Assembly: GCA_001180065.1 (NCBI GenBank)
Contig: CVSM01000121.1
Coordinates: forward strand, 1 to 42,935
DNA: 42,935 bases
Direction: 5' to 3'
DNA from: Candidatus Pelagibacter communis
GTDB taxonomy: Bacteria > Pseudomonadota > Alphaproteobacteria > Pelagibacterales > Pelagibacteraceae
In this document: piece after piece, positions 19,805 through 28,910 of the stretch
Layout of the letters: every line of letters begins with the position of its first letter
How positions within the stretch are numbered: the first letter of the stretch is position 1
The notes under the pieces: generated by a model
Database searches by the model: none
Told to the model about the DNA's origin: nothing
The model's input: only the letters and a program-made list of their open reading frames with translations
Position numbers and translations under genes: made by a program

Positions 19805-20304
19805 TATTTAAACAATCCTACTTTTAAACTGTCAGCTGAATAAATTTTTTTATTGTCTGCTAAAACCACTCCATTTGCAAGACCTACAGTTGTTCCTCCA
19901 GGTGACATAATTTTTTTCATATCAATTTCATATTTTACTAGTTTTACATCTTGTAAGACTTCACCAGTAAATTTTACAGTTCCAACACCTAATGCTCTTC
20001 CCTTTCCAGGGTTTCCAATCCATCCCAAATAAAAACCTACTAATTGCCACATAGCATCAAGACCTAAACAACCTGGCATCACAGGATCTTCTCTAAAATG
20101 ACAATCAAAAAACCATAGATTTTTTTTTATATCTAATTCAGCTTTTAAAGAACCTTTTTTAAATGCTCCTTTATTATCATTAATTTCTGTTATTCTGTCA
20201 AACATGAGCATTGGAGGGAGTGGTAATTTGGCATTTCCTGGTCCAAAAAGTTTACCTTCACCACAATCTATAAGTTCATCATATGAGTAAGAGTTTTTTT
20301 TCAT
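19804..20304 (-). CDS. fabA: 3-hydroxydecanoyl-ACP dehydratase/isomerase
   Basis: The 166-residue hot-dog fold protein has the FabA active site '[19 protein letters not shown]' with His69 and Asp83. FabA introduces the cis double bond in the anaerobic unsaturated fatty acid pathway. It is the first gene of fabA-fabB-fabI and diverges from the irr/perR-like gene across a 93-base spacer that contains a Fur/PerR-type operator. That operator may therefore influence membrane lipid synthesis too. Confidence 0.95.
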   Translation of the reverse strand: MKKNSYSYDELIDCGEGKLFGPGNAKLPLPPMLMFDRITEINDNKGAFKKGSLKAELDIKKNLWFFDCHFREDPVMPGCLGLDAMWQLVGFYLGWIGNPGKGRALGVGTVKFTGEVLQDVKLVKYEIDMKKIMSPGGTTVGLANGVVLADNKKIYSADSLKVGLFK

Positions 20305-20361
20305 AAACTTAAGTACCCTTATTTACTTGATTTTAGTAATATATAATATAATTATAATTTA

Positions 20362-20378
20362 GTTTAGAATAATTATAA
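20362..20378 (+). promoter_or_regulatory. Fur/PerR/Irr-type operator in the fabA-irr spacer
   Basis: The site reads GTTTAGAATAATTATAA. Its 15-base core is an odd palindrome around AATNATT with one mismatched pair. The same 17 bases, differing only at the centre, occur before katG at 20840-20856. The core differs by one base from the Bacillus PerR box TTATAATNATTATAA and also resembles the TTTAGAA half of the alphaproteobacterial Iron Control Element. It lies 20 bases before the GTG of the regulator gene, so autoregulation and control of fabA are both possible. Confidence 0.65.
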
Positions 20379-20397
20379 CTAACAATTTGTTAAAAAA

Positions 20398-20796
20398 GTG
20401 AAATATATAGATAAATTAAGAAATTCTGGATTAAGACCCACTAAACAGAGACTTCAAATATGCGAGGTATTATTTAATACTGAAAAAACATTTCATTTCA
20501 CAATAAATGAGTTAGAACAAAAAATTAAAGATAAAATAGATAATAAAATATCTTTAGCGACAGTCTACAATACGGTTCATGCTTTTGAAAAAAAAGGATA
20601 TTTAAAACAGATACCAATAAATTCAAATCAAACTTATTTTGACACCAACGTAACGGATCACCATCATTTTTATGATTTAAAAAATGAAAAGCTTATTGAT
20701 TTAGAAAATTCTGATGTAGGACCTATAAACATTAAAAGAAAAATTAATGGAAAAAAAATTAAGTCTGTTGAGGTTCTAATAAAACTTGAGGATTAA
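20398..20796 (+). CDS. Fur-superfamily regulator, Irr/PerR-like
   Basis: The 132-residue protein has the Fur winged helix ('LRPTKQRLQICEVL', 'ISLATVYNTVHAFEKKGYL') and a dimer domain with likely metal ligands His33, Asp82, His88-His90 and Asp101, the set expected for PerR and Irr proteins. There is no CxxC zinc site and no Gly-Cys-Pro haem motif. Divergence from fabA-fabB-fabI is the classic irr setting in alphaproteobacteria, so Irr is the best name by synteny. The PerR-like box before katG makes a peroxide role equally reasonable. The start is a GTG; the first ATG would cut into the DNA-binding domain. Confidence 0.85.
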   Translation: MKYIDKLRNSGLRPTKQRLQICEVLFNTEKTFHFTINELEQKIKDKIDNKISLATVYNTVHAFEKKGYLKQIPINSNQTYFDTNVTDHHHFYDLKNEKLIDLENSDVGPINIKRKINGKKIKSVEVLIKLED

Positions 20797-20829
20797 GTTA
20801 TTAATTAATTCAGCGTCATTATTAACCAA

Positions 20830-20856
20830 TTGACACTTGTTTAGAATCATTATAAA
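20830..20856 (+). promoter_or_regulatory. Candidate katG promoter
   Basis: A perfect -35 TTGACA at 20830-20835 is followed by TATAAA at 20851-20856 with a 15-base spacer, or TAAACA at 20853-20858 with a 17-base spacer. The operator palindrome at 20836-20860 fills the spacer and -10, the usual position for a repressor that blocks polymerase. Confidence 0.55.
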
Positions 20857-20860
20857 CAAG
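20836..20860 (+). promoter_or_regulatory. Operator palindrome overlapping the katG promoter
   Basis: A 25-base near-perfect inverted repeat with outer arms CTTGTTTA and TAAACAAG surrounds the core TTAGAATCATTATAA. The inner 17 bases match the site before the irr/perR-like gene except at the central base. It covers the -35/-10 spacer and the -10 of the predicted katG promoter and lies 35 bases before the katG ATG. By comparison with PerR and Irr, it is a likely binding site for the regulator encoded immediately upstream. Confidence 0.72.
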
Positions 20861-20894
20861 ACTAAAATTACACAAACGTGGGGAACTAAACTAA

Positions 20895-23132
20895 ATGAGC
20901 ACAGAATATCTAAAAGATAAGTCTTTTAAAACTAGAGAATTAAATAAATGTCCATTCACTGGAGCAGGAACACCTGCAAAATTTTCTGCAGGAAGAGGTC
21001 AGACTGTAAGAGATTTTTGGCCAAATAGTTTAAATCTTAAAATTCTTAGTCAGCATTCTAATTTATCTAATCCCATGGATAAAAAATTTAATTATGCAAA
21101 AGAATTTAAAAAACTTAATTACAATTCGCTGAAAAAAGATCTAAAAAAATTAATGACAGACTCACAAGAATGGTGGCCTGCAGACTATGGACATTATGGT
21201 CCTTTATTTATCCGATTAGCTTGGCACGCTGCAGGAACTTACAGAACTGGCGATGGTAGAGGTGGTGCCGGTACTGGTAATCAAAGATTTGCACCACTCA
21301 ATTCTTGGCCAGATAATGTGAATTTAGATAAAGCAAGATTACTTTTATGGCCAATCAAAAAAAAGTATGGAAGAAAGATTTCATGGGCTGATTTATTTAT
21401 ATTAGTCGGAAACGTAGCATTAGAATCTATGGGTTTTAAAACTTTTGGTTTTGGTGCAGGTAGAACTGATATCTGGGAACCAGAGGATGATATTTATTGG
21501 GGTTCAGAGAAGGAAATGCTAGGCGTGGAGAGATACAGTGGAAAAAGAGATTTAGAGCAGCCGTTAGGAGCTTCCCACATGGGTTTAATTTATGTAAATC
21601 CACAAGGTCCCGACGCAAATCCAGATCCATTACTAGCAGCACACGACATCAGAGAGACATTTGGAAGAATGGCTATGAACGATTATGAGACAGCAGCTTT
21701 AGTAGCTGGAGGACATACTTTTGGAAAATCTCACGGGGCAGCATCAGAATCTTTCAAAGGTCCAGATCCAGAAGCTTCAAGACTCCAAGATCAATCGACT
21801 GGATGGAACAGTGGATATAAATCTGGAAAAGGTGTTGATACAATAAGTAGTGGTATCGAGGGAGCTTGGACTCAAAATCCTATTAAATGGGATATGGGTT
21901 ACTTAGATTGTTTATACGGACATGATTGGGAGCTAACAAAAAGTCCAGCTGGAGCTCATCAATGGACTCCAAAGAAAAATGGTCAAAAAATTAAAATGGT
22001 TCCTGATGCACATCAAAAAGGCGTGCTTCATCCACCAATGATGCAAACAACAGACATATCAATGAAGGTTGACCCAAGTTATGGACCAATTACAAAGCAT
22101 TTTCATCAAAATCCAAGAGAGTTTCATGATGCATTTGCTAGAGCATGGTTTAAATTAACTCACAGAGATATGGGTCCAAGAGTTTGCTACTTAGGCAATG
22201 AAGTTCCGAAAGAACAATTAATTTGGCAAGATCCAATCGATAAACCAAAATATAAACTTAAATCTAAAGATATAAAAGATTTAAAAAATAAAATCTTTAA
22301 ATCAAAAATATCGATTTCAGATTTAGTTTCTACTGCATGGGCATCAGCATCAACTTTTAGAGGATCAGATAAAAGAGGTGGTGCTAACGGTGCAAGAATA
22401 ATGTTAGAACCACAAAAAAATTGGATGGTAAATAATCCAAAGAAATTAACAATTGTGATTAAAGCTTTAAATAAGATTAAAAATCAATTTGACACTAAGA
22501 AGAAAAGTGTTTCAATGGCAGACTTAATTGTCTTGGCGGGTAGTGTTGGTATTGAGATGGCTGCTAAAAAAGCAGGTTATAAAGTTAATGTCCCATTTAC
22601 AGCAGGTAGAGGAGATGCAAGACAAGATCAGACTGATATTCATTCTTTTGGTCTTCTTGAGCCTCAGGCTGATGGTTTTAGAAATTATCTTAATGGAGGA
22701 GCCTCAAATGTTTCAGCAGAAGAAAAGTTGGTTGATAAATCACAACTAATGGGTCTAACTGCACCAGAAATGACAGCACTTATTGGTGGTATGAGGGTCT
22801 TAAATACTAACTATGATGGTTCAAATTATGGTGTTTTTACAAATAAACCCGGCACTCTTACTAATGATTACTTCGTAAATTTATTAGACATGAATACTAC
22901 ATGGAAAGAGGAAAATAAATCTGAACAAACATTTATAGGAAAAGATAGAAAAACTAAAAAAACTAAATGGAAAGCAACAAGAGTTGATTTGATTTTTGGT
23001 TCAAATTCTCAATTAAGAGCTCTCGCAGAAGTTTATGCTTGTGAGGACTCAAGTGAGAAATTTCTTAACGATTTTGTAGCTGCATGGGTAAAAGTTATGA
23101 ATTCTGATCGATTTGATTTGAAATTAAATTAA
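20895..23132 (+). CDS. katG: Catalase-peroxidase KatG
   Basis: The 745-residue bifunctional haem enzyme removes hydrogen peroxide. It has two peroxidase-like domains. The first has the distal site '[18 protein letters not shown]' with Arg107, Trp110 and His111, and the proximal '[11 protein letters not shown]' with haem ligand His274; '[11 protein letters not shown]' carries the Tyr of the Met-Tyr-Trp adduct. The C-terminal half is the usual degenerate repeat. No signal peptide is present, so it acts in the cytoplasm. It is directly behind a Fur-superfamily regulator with a shared operator, which suggests peroxide- or iron/haem-responsive control. Confidence 0.97.
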   Translation: MSTEYLKDKSFKTRELNKCPFTGAGTPAKFSAGRGQTVRDFWPNSLNLKILSQHSNLSNPMDKKFNYAKEFKKLNYNSLKKDLKKLMTDSQEWWPADYGHYGPLFIRLAWHAAGTYRTGDGRGGAGTGNQRFAPLNSWPDNVNLDKARLLLWPIKKKYGRKISWADLFILVGNVALESMGFKTFGFGAGRTDIWEPEDDIYWGSEKEMLGVERYSGKRDLEQPLGASHMGLIYVNPQGPDANPDPLLAAHDIRETFGRMAMNDYETAALVAGGHTFGKSHGAASESFKGPDPEASRLQDQSTGWNSGYKSGKGVDTISSGIEGAWTQNPIKWDMGYLDCLYGHDWELTKSPAGAHQWTPKKNGQKIKMVPDAHQKGVLHPPMMQTTDISMKVDPSYGPITKHFHQNPREFHDAFARAWFKLTHRDMGPRVCYLGNEVPKEQLIWQDPIDKPKYKLKSKDIKDLKNKIFKSKISISDLVSTAWASASTFRGSDKRGGANGARIMLEPQKNWMVNNPKKLTIVIKALNKIKNQFDTKKKSVSMADLIVLAGSVGIEMAAKKAGYKVNVPFTAGRGDARQDQTDIHSFGLLEPQADGFRNYLNGGASNVSAEEKLVDKSQLMGLTAPEMTALIGGMRVLNTNYDGSNYGVFTNKPGTLTNDYFVNLLDMNTTWKEENKSEQTFIGKDRKTKKTKWKATRVDLIFGSNSQLRALAEVYACEDSSEKFLNDFVAAWVKVMNSDRFDLKLN

Positions 23133-23155
23133 ATTTGAAAAAAAGATAAAATTAT

Positions 23156-23752
23156 ATGGCAACAACAAATTTTGAGGATTTTTATGAGGTTCCAAATTTA
23201 AATTTTGACATTTCAAAGTTAAAAGATGATTTAGATAAAATTCTGAAATTGAAAAAATTTAACTCACCAGGTGTTACTCACTTCGGCGCAATTCCATTAA
23301 ACCAAATTCCTAACGATAAGAGTTCAATCGAGGGAAGTAATATTAGAGGAAAATATTGGACAATTGCAGACGAAACTGGAAAAGAAGTCTCAAGAGATGT
23401 TGATATTGATGAGTCTAAATATACACAATTAATTCCTGAATTTGAAAATACATATTTTGCAGAAGTTTATAAAGTATTAAGTAAGAGATTTAAGTTAGGA
23501 AGAGTTAGACTTTTATTAAAAGAGCCAAGATCTACTTTAAGTTGGCATAAAGATCCTGAATGTAGACTACATGTGCCAATAATAACAAACAAAGGATGCT
23601 CGATGGTAATCGAGAACGTTGCTAAACATTTGCCAGCAGATGGTAAAGTTTGGATAACAAACAACACAAAGTATCACAATTTTTTTAATGGTGGTGAACA
23701 AGCAAGAATTCATTTAGTAGCTTGTGTATTAGAAAGTCCATTTAAAAAGTAA
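23156..23752 (+). CDS. Aspartyl/asparaginyl beta-hydroxylase-like 2OG-Fe(II) oxygenase
   Basis: The 198-residue protein has the double-stranded beta-helix signature of PF05118-like oxygenases. 'SWHKDPECRLHVPI' provides His131 and Asp133 for iron, with Arg137 and His139 nearby; 'YHNFFN' provides a distal His174, and 'ARIHLVA' provides Arg184 for 2-oxoglutarate. It starts 23 bases after katG with no terminator visible, so it may be co-transcribed. Substrate is unknown; protein or amino-acid hydroxylation is the family expectation. It converges on the SH3-protein gene with a four-base gap. Confidence 0.72.
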   Translation: MATTNFEDFYEVPNLNFDISKLKDDLDKILKLKKFNSPGVTHFGAIPLNQIPNDKSSIEGSNIRGKYWTIADETGKEVSRDVDIDESKYTQLIPEFENTYFAEVYKVLSKRFKLGRVRLLLKEPRSTLSWHKDPECRLHVPIITNKGCSMVIENVAKHLPADGKVWITNNTKYHNFFNGGEQARIHLVACVLESPFKK

Positions 23753-23756
23753 ATTT

Positions 23757-24206
23757 CTAATCTTGTATAATTGAACCCCAGACATTATCTATTCTAATCC
23801 AACCTCTGTATTTCCCAGTTTTTATTTTACACCAATTTTTTTCACATTTTTGAACAATTAATACTCTTCCGTTTTTAATTTTTGCAATTGGTTTTGAAAA
23901 ATTTGATGGCTTTTTAAATAAAATTTTATCTTTTAAAGGTATTATAGAATTACTTGTTTTAAGTTGTGACTGATGTATCCATCCACTATTGTTTTTTAAA
24001 TCTATAATTCTCCTCCAATTTTCTTTTTTATCAATTTGTTTAATTGGTAAATTGACTTTTTTGTAAACAAACTTAATTGGAGACTCGAAACTTGGTCCAT
24101 ATCTAACATTTACTTTATCTTTTTTTAATGAAAGAAAAGTTTCTCCTGACAAAACATGTAATGGAATAAAAACCAAGATAAAAACTAAAATGTTAATTTT
24201 TTTCAT
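23757..24206 (-). CDS. Exported SH3-domain protein
   Basis: The 149-residue product has a signal peptide ('MKKINILVFILVFIPLHVLSG') and two bacterial SH3-like repeats: 'VNVRYGPSFESPI' with 'NWRRIIDLKNNSGWIHQSQL' and, after residue 90, 'KNWCKIKTGKYRGWIRIDNVWG'. Such domains usually bind peptidoglycan or other envelope components in the periplasm. It is the last gene of the ubiE-ubiB-coaBC-dut-moeB-like run, 14 bases behind the moeB-like gene. Confidence 0.8.
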   Translation of the reverse strand: MKKINILVFILVFIPLHVLSGETFLSLKKDKVNVRYGPSFESPIKFVYKKVNLPIKQIDKKENWRRIIDLKNNSGWIHQSQLKTSNSIIPLKDKILFKKPSNFSKPIAKIKNGRVLIVQKCEKNWCKIKTGKYRGWIRIDNVWGSIIQD

Positions 24207-24220
24207 TATTTATTTTTGTG

Positions 24221-24958
24221 CTATTTTTTCTTAAACTTAACCTTTCTAAAATTTAGGTTTAAAAGATCTATAATCAATATTTGATTTTTCAAATTTTGAC
24301 CAATTTCCATGATCATTTTTAAAGCTTCATTAGCTTGCGTTGTCCCTACAATTGCAGCAGTTGTACCAAGCACTCCATCAAATTCACAATTAAGAATATC
24401 ATCACTAATTTTTTTTTCTTGATAAAAGTTCTTTAAAGATGCTGTTTTTTTATCTCTGAAATCAAATGTAAATACATGTCCATCAAATTTACTTATTGCT
24501 CCAGTAATCAATTTTTTTTTAAATTTGATACAGTAATCGTTAATTAGAAATTTAGTTTTAAAATTATCAGAACCATCAATTATAATTTCATAATTTTTAA
24601 TTATATTTTTGATATTATTTTTGGTAAGTCTTGACTTGTAAGTCTTAATTTTTGTAAATGGATTTATTTCCCTGAGTTTCTTTGCTGCTACGCTAACCTT
24701 TGATTTTTTTATATCTTTGGAACTAAATAAGCTTTGTCTATGAATATTTGAGAGATTAACAATATCATTATCTATAAGACCAATCGTTCCAACACCAGCT
24801 CTTACCAGACTTTCTGCAGCTGGGCATCCTAGCCCTCCAACACCAACAATCAAAATCTTAGTGGATAAAATTTTTTTTTGGCCATTAGCACCTATATTTT
24901 TTAAAACTAGTTGTCTTGAAAATCTTTCGATTTGAGATTTGTTCAGATTGACTTTCAT
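24221..24958 (-). CDS. MoeB/ThiF/HesA-family adenylyltransferase, zinc-cysteine-poor
   Basis: The 245-residue E1-like enzyme has the nucleotide-binding motif 'VGVGGLGCPAAESLVRAG', the 'LSNIHRQSLF' arginine finger and 'IIDGSDNFKTKFLIND'. This family adenylates the C-terminal glycine of sulfur-carrier proteins (MoaD, ThiS). The expected Cys in 'NCEFDGVLG' is kept. The two CxxC pairs that bind structural zinc in Escherichia coli MoeB are missing: the first position reads 'ASLKNF' and the protein stops before the second. No sulfur-carrier gene is nearby. It overlaps dut by four bases. MoeB versus ThiF cannot be decided from this sequence. Confidence 0.78.
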   Translation of the reverse strand: MKVNLNKSQIERFSRQLVLKNIGANGQKKILSTKILIVGVGGLGCPAAESLVRAGVGTIGLIDNDIVNLSNIHRQSLFSSKDIKKSKVSVAAKKLREINPFTKIKTYKSRLTKNNIKNIIKNYEIIIDGSDNFKTKFLINDYCIKFKKKLITGAISKFDGHVFTFDFRDKKTASLKNFYQEKKISDDILNCEFDGVLGTTAAIVGTTQANEALKMIMEIGQNLKNQILIIDLLNLNFRKVKFKKK

Positions 24959-25392
24959 TTTCCTGTTGAACCAAAACCACCCTCTCCCCTTATTGTTTTT
25001 GGTAAATTTTTAGTTTCCTCTAATTCCATTTTTACAATAGGTGTTAAAACCATTTGAGCAATTCTATCACCATTATTTATAGTAAAATTTTCTTCGCTAT
25101 GATTAAAAATAATTACCTTAATTTCTCCCCTATAATCACTATCAATTGTCCCAGGTGTATTTAAGACACTGATGTTTTTTTTGGCAGCTAAACCTGACCT
25201 GGGTCTTATTTGTATCTCGTATTCTTCAGAAAAAGCAACTGATAATCCAGTAGGAACTAAATAAGATGTTTTTGGTTTAATGTTTATTGGATCCTTTATG
25301 AATGCAATTAAATCCATTCCTGAAGCACCAAAGGTTTTGTAGGCAGGAAGTTCGACAGCTGGATCTAATTTTTTAATCAGTACTTTAACCAT
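24955..25392 (-). CDS. dut: dUTP diphosphatase
   Basis: The 145-residue trimeric dUTPase shows all five family motifs: 'GASGMDLIA', 'RPRSGLA', 'LNTPGTIDSDYRGEI', 'GDRIAQMVL' and 'RGEGGFGSTGK'. It hydrolyses dUTP to dUMP, supplying thymidylate synthesis and keeping uracil out of DNA. It shares one base with the coaBC stop and overlaps the moeB-like gene by four bases. The coaBC-dut order is common in alphaproteobacteria. Confidence 0.96.
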   Translation of the reverse strand: MVKVLIKKLDPAVELPAYKTFGASGMDLIAFIKDPINIKPKTSYLVPTGLSVAFSEEYEIQIRPRSGLAAKKNISVLNTPGTIDSDYRGEIKVIIFNHSEENFTINNGDRIAQMVLTPIVKMELEETKNLPKTIRGEGGFGSTGK

Positions 25393-26597
25393 TAATTAAT
25401 TTGATTGATTATCCTATCAACAATTTCTTCTGATATTTCTGATTTTTTTTTAAATGAAAGTTTTTCTTTTTTATTTTTGAGATCTTTATAATAGATGACT
25501 ACTTCATTATAATCAGTTTCCAAACCACTATCTTTTTTTGAAACATCGTTCGATATTATCCAATCACAATTTTTAATTTCTAATTTTGAAATTGCATTTT
25601 TTTCAATATCATTAGTTTCAGCAGCAAAACCTATAACTAACTTCGGTCTCAAGGAATTATGATTTGAAACATAATTTAATATATCAATATTTTTTTCTAA
25701 ATTAAGAATTAATTTATCTTGTTTTTTTATCTTATTTGTAAATTTTTTATTAATTTTAAAATCAGCTACTGCTGCAGAAAATACAGCTATATCTACAGGT
25801 AAACTTTCTTGTGTTGCTTTAAACATTTCTTCAGCAGTTTCTACTTTTATTAAATTTATTTCTTCATCAATATTTAAATTAGTAGGTCCAGTAATTAATG
25901 TTGTCTCAAAGCCTCTGTTTGACAATGATTTTGCAATTTCATAACCTTGTTTACCGCTAGATTTATTTGATATAAATCTAATAGGGTCAATATATTCTTT
26001 AGTGGGACCGGCAGTTACTAGTGCTTTAATTTTTTTATATTTATTTTGATTTAAAAAGAAATTATTTAATTCATTAAAAATAATTGTTGGATCTGACATT
26101 TTACCCTCTCCATATTCACCACAAGCCATGTCGCCAATAACTGGACCAATGATTTTATAACCAAAACTTTTAAGTTTCCTTAAATTATCTTCTGTTGATT
26201 TGTGTTTCCACATTCTAACATTCATTGCGGGGACCAGAAATATCTGTTTATTAGACGCTAAAATTACAGTTGATGCTAAATCCTCTGAAGAACCTTGGCT
26301 GAGTTTTGCAATAGTGTTTGCTGTAGCTGGTACGACAACGATTACATCAGCCCACCTAGACAAGCTAATGTGATCCATTTCATTTTCATTTTCAACACTG
26401 AAAAGATCTTCATATACTTTTCCTTTTGATAAGGAAGCAATTGATAAAGGAGTCACAAATTCTTTAGCACTTTTTGTTAAAATAGTTTTTATTTCAAAAT
26501 TTGCTTTTTTAAATAACCTAATTGTCTCTAAACTTTTATAAGCAGAAATTCCGCCACAAATTATGAATAGAATTTTTTTATTTGGTAAAACTGTCAT
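25392..26597 (-). CDS. coaBC: Bifunctional phosphopantothenoylcysteine decarboxylase/synthetase
   Basis: The 401-residue fusion catalyses two steps of coenzyme A synthesis. The CoaC flavoprotein half has 'CGGISAYKSLETIRL', 'PAMNVRMW' with the substrate-binding Asn, and 'GDMACGEYGEGKM' with the catalytic Cys. The CoaB half has 'TAGPTKEYIDPIRFISNKSSGKQG' in two joined segments and 'VIGFAAET'. It lies eight bases behind ubiB. Confidence 0.95.
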   Translation of the reverse strand: MTVLPNKKILFIICGGISAYKSLETIRLFKKANFEIKTILTKSAKEFVTPLSIASLSKGKVYEDLFSVENENEMDHISLSRWADVIVVVPATANTIAKLSQGSSEDLASTVILASNKQIFLVPAMNVRMWKHKSTEDNLRKLKSFGYKIIGPVIGDMACGEYGEGKMSDPTIIFNELNNFFLNQNKYKKIKALVTAGPTKEYIDPIRFISNKSSGKQGYEIAKSLSNRGFETTLITGPTNLNIDEEINLIKVETAEEMFKATQESLPVDIAVFSAAVADFKINKKFTNKIKKQDKLILNLEKNIDILNYVSNHNSLRPKLVIGFAAETNDIEKNAISKLEIKNCDWIISNDVSKKDSGLETDYNEVVIYYKDLKNKKEKLSFKKKSEISEEIVDRIINQIN

Positions 26598-26605
26598 GAT
26601 CAGAA

Positions 26606-28174
26606 TTAAAATACTAATAGTCCTAAAATTACAAGGACTAATAAACTAATAATAGACTGATTTCTAAAAGTAGTCATTTCTGATTTCTTAGTATTTAAAG
26701 CTGTATATGAATTAGAGTTTTGAGGAATTTGTCCACTAGCCAAAAAAGTAAGAGCTTGATTAGCTTTATCCATTATCTCTGGGAATTCAGGTAATCTTTT
26801 AATAACCTCTGAAGTATTTTGAACTGTTTCATTTATAGTAGTCATCGGATTTTTAGTTTCTTTTAACCAACTTTCAAGAACTGGTTTTGAGGTTGTCCAA
26901 ATATTTGTATTTGGATTAAGTTTTCTTGCGACCCCTTCTACAACTACCATAGTTTTTTGTAACATAAGAAGTTGAGGTTGCGTCTGCATATTAAATTTTT
27001 CTGTAACATCGAATAATTGTTTAAGTAATTTACCTCCTGAAATATCTTTTACAGCTTGTCCAAAAATTGGTTCTCCGATCGACCTCAGAGCTTGGGCAAG
27101 ATCATCAATAGGAACATTTTTAGGTACTAAGCCTGCAACTAAATGTACCTCAGCAACTTTTCTATAGTCTCTTTGTATAAAACCAAATAATATCTCAGCA
27201 AGAAATCTTTTACTCATTTTATCAAGCCTGCCCATTATCCCAAAATCAATGGGAACAATTTGGCCATTATTATCAATAAATATATTTCCTTGGTGCATAT
27301 CTGCGTGAAAAAAACCATCTCTAACAGCATGTCTTAAAAAATTTTGAATAATATTTTCTGCAATTTTTTCAGTATTTAAATTTCTCTTTTTAAGTTCTTC
27401 TGTTTCTCTAATTGAAACACCATCGACCCAGTCTAATGTCATTACATTTTCATTTGTAAAGTTCCAATAAATTTGAGGAACAAGAAATCCTATGTCATTT
27501 TTAGTATTTTCTGCATATTCATTTGCTGCAGCTGCCTCAAATCTTAAATCCATTTCTAGATTTGTGATTTCTTTAAGTAAAAAAACTACCTCAACTAGCT
27601 TTAGTCTTTTTGTTTTCTTAATTGTTGACTCAACCAAAAAAGCAAAAAGCATCATCGCATCTATTTCTTCATTAAATATTTTTTTTATATTTGGTCTCAA
27701 AATTTTTATAGCAACATCTTTAATCGTTCCATTATCATTGATTTGTGCTTTATGTACTTGAGCTATTGATGCAGCAGCTACAGGCTCGCTTAGGTTAATT
27801 ATCGATTCATAAGTCTTTTCGCCTAAGTCTTTTTTAATTATCTGTTTTGCCTGATGAAGCGAAAAAGGAGGCAGTCTATCTTGAAGATTTTCAAGTTTTT
27901 TTGAGAGCTCTTCACCAATAATATCCGGTCTAGTTGCCAAAAATTGACCAAGCTTAATAAACGTTGTGCCCATAGACTCTAGTGAATCAGATAATCTTTC
28001 CCCCTCATCTTTGTTCGTGTGCAAATTTTTTTTAGAAGAAAATGAAAATGATAGAATCTTAAATAAAATTTTTATAATTAAAGGAGGTTCTTTAAACTTT
28101 GATGTAATATTTAAAATATCTGACATCGCAACTTTTCTAGCAAGTTTAAATAAGATAATTATTTTTCCTAGCAT
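26606..28174 (-). CDS. ubiB: Ubiquinone biosynthesis accessory kinase-like protein UbiB
   Basis: This ABC1/ADCK/UbiB-family protein has the family-specific 'KLGQFLATRPD' (KxGQ), the Ala-rich loop 'AAASIAQVHKA', the catalytic region 'HADMHQGNIFID' and 'PIDFGIMGRL', and a C-terminal hydrophobic anchor. UbiB is needed for ubiquinone synthesis, probably as an ATPase that helps extract hydrophobic intermediates. I prefer the ATG at 28174 (522 residues; 'MLGKIIILFKLAR'), which overlaps the ubiE stop as TAATG and fits alphaproteobacterial UbiB N-termini. An ATG at 28186 would add four residues. Confidence 0.92.
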   Translation of the reverse strand: MLGKIIILFKLARKVAMSDILNITSKFKEPPLIIKILFKILSFSFSSKKNLHTNKDEGERLSDSLESMGTTFIKLGQFLATRPDIIGEELSKKLENLQDRLPPFSLHQAKQIIKKDLGEKTYESIINLSEPVAAASIAQVHKAQINDNGTIKDVAIKILRPNIKKIFNEEIDAMMLFAFLVESTIKKTKRLKLVEVVFLLKEITNLEMDLRFEAAAANEYAENTKNDIGFLVPQIYWNFTNENVMTLDWVDGVSIRETEELKKRNLNTEKIAENIIQNFLRHAVRDGFFHADMHQGNIFIDNNGQIVPIDFGIMGRLDKMSKRFLAEILFGFIQRDYRKVAEVHLVAGLVPKNVPIDDLAQALRSIGEPIFGQAVKDISGGKLLKQLFDVTEKFNMQTQPQLLMLQKTMVVVEGVARKLNPNTNIWTTSKPVLESWLKETKNPMTTINETVQNTSEVIKRLPEFPEIMDKANQALTFLASGQIPQNSNSYTALNTKKSEMTTFRNQSIISLLVLVILGLLVF

Positions 28175-28878
28175 TAAATTTTCCATCCACTATGTATTGA
28201 AACTATCCCACCAGATAAATTTCTATAAGCACATTTTTTAAAACCTTTATCTATCATTAATGAAATTAATTCGTCTTGATTAAGAAAATTTTCTATACTT
28301 TTAACAAGATATTCATAGGGTTCCTTTTCTCCTACAACTAATTTTCCAATAGATGGAATAAGTTTAGAGTAATTTTTATATATAAAATTTAAACCAGAAT
28401 TATCTATTTTAGAAAATTCTAGACACAGAAAACGGCCACCCGGTTTGAGCACTCTGTAGGCTTCTGATAATGTTTTTTTCAAATCTTTAGTATTCCTCAA
28501 TCCAAAACTTATTGTATAAAAATCAAATATTTCTTTTGGAATTGGAAGATTTTCTGCACTTGAAATAATCCACTTTAGTTGCTTATACTCTTTCAATTTT
28601 TCTTTGCCTTTTTTTATCATCCCATGGTTTGGATCTACACATGTAATTTCTGAGGAATTATTTACATAACTTAAAAAAAGTTTTGCTATATCGCCTGTTC
28701 CACATGCTACGTCTATTAATTTTTGATTTCCAGAAGAATTCATCATATTTATCAAATTTTTCTTCCATAACCGATGAGCTCCAAGTGACATTAAATCATT
28801 CATTAAATCATATCGACCATAAACTCGATTAAAGACATTTTGTACTAGTCCTTTTTTATTTTGTAGATATTGTTGCAT
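28174..28878 (-). CDS. ubiE: Demethylmenaquinone/2-methoxy-6-polyprenyl-benzoquinol methyltransferase
   Basis: The 234-residue class I methyltransferase has 'FNRVYGRYDLMNDLMSLGAHRLWK' in two joined parts at its start, the SAM-binding 'LIDVACGTGDIAKLFL' and 'YTISFGLRNTKD', and the C-terminal 'GGIVSIHSGWKI', all diagnostic of UbiE. It C-methylates the benzoquinol ring in ubiquinone synthesis. It is first in the ubiE-ubiB-coaBC-dut run and diverges from mutM across only 32 bases. Confidence 0.95.
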   Translation of the reverse strand: MQQYLQNKKGLVQNVFNRVYGRYDLMNDLMSLGAHRLWKKNLINMMNSSGNQKLIDVACGTGDIAKLFLSYVNNSSEITCVDPNHGMIKKGKEKLKEYKQLKWIISSAENLPIPKEIFDFYTISFGLRNTKDLKKTLSEAYRVLKPGGRFLCLEFSKIDNSGLNFIYKNYSKLIPSIGKLVVGEKEPYEYLVKSIENFLNQDELISLMIDKGFKKCAYRNLSGGIVSIHSGWKI

Positions 28879-28910
28879 AAAATTAAATTATATATTGAAT
28901 ATAGTATTAA

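Noticed and set aside
20895-23132. katG as a recent horizontal acquisition
   Set aside because: Base composition and codon use look like those of the neighbours, no mobile element is nearby, and its operator matches the local regulator; phylogeny would be needed to claim transfer.
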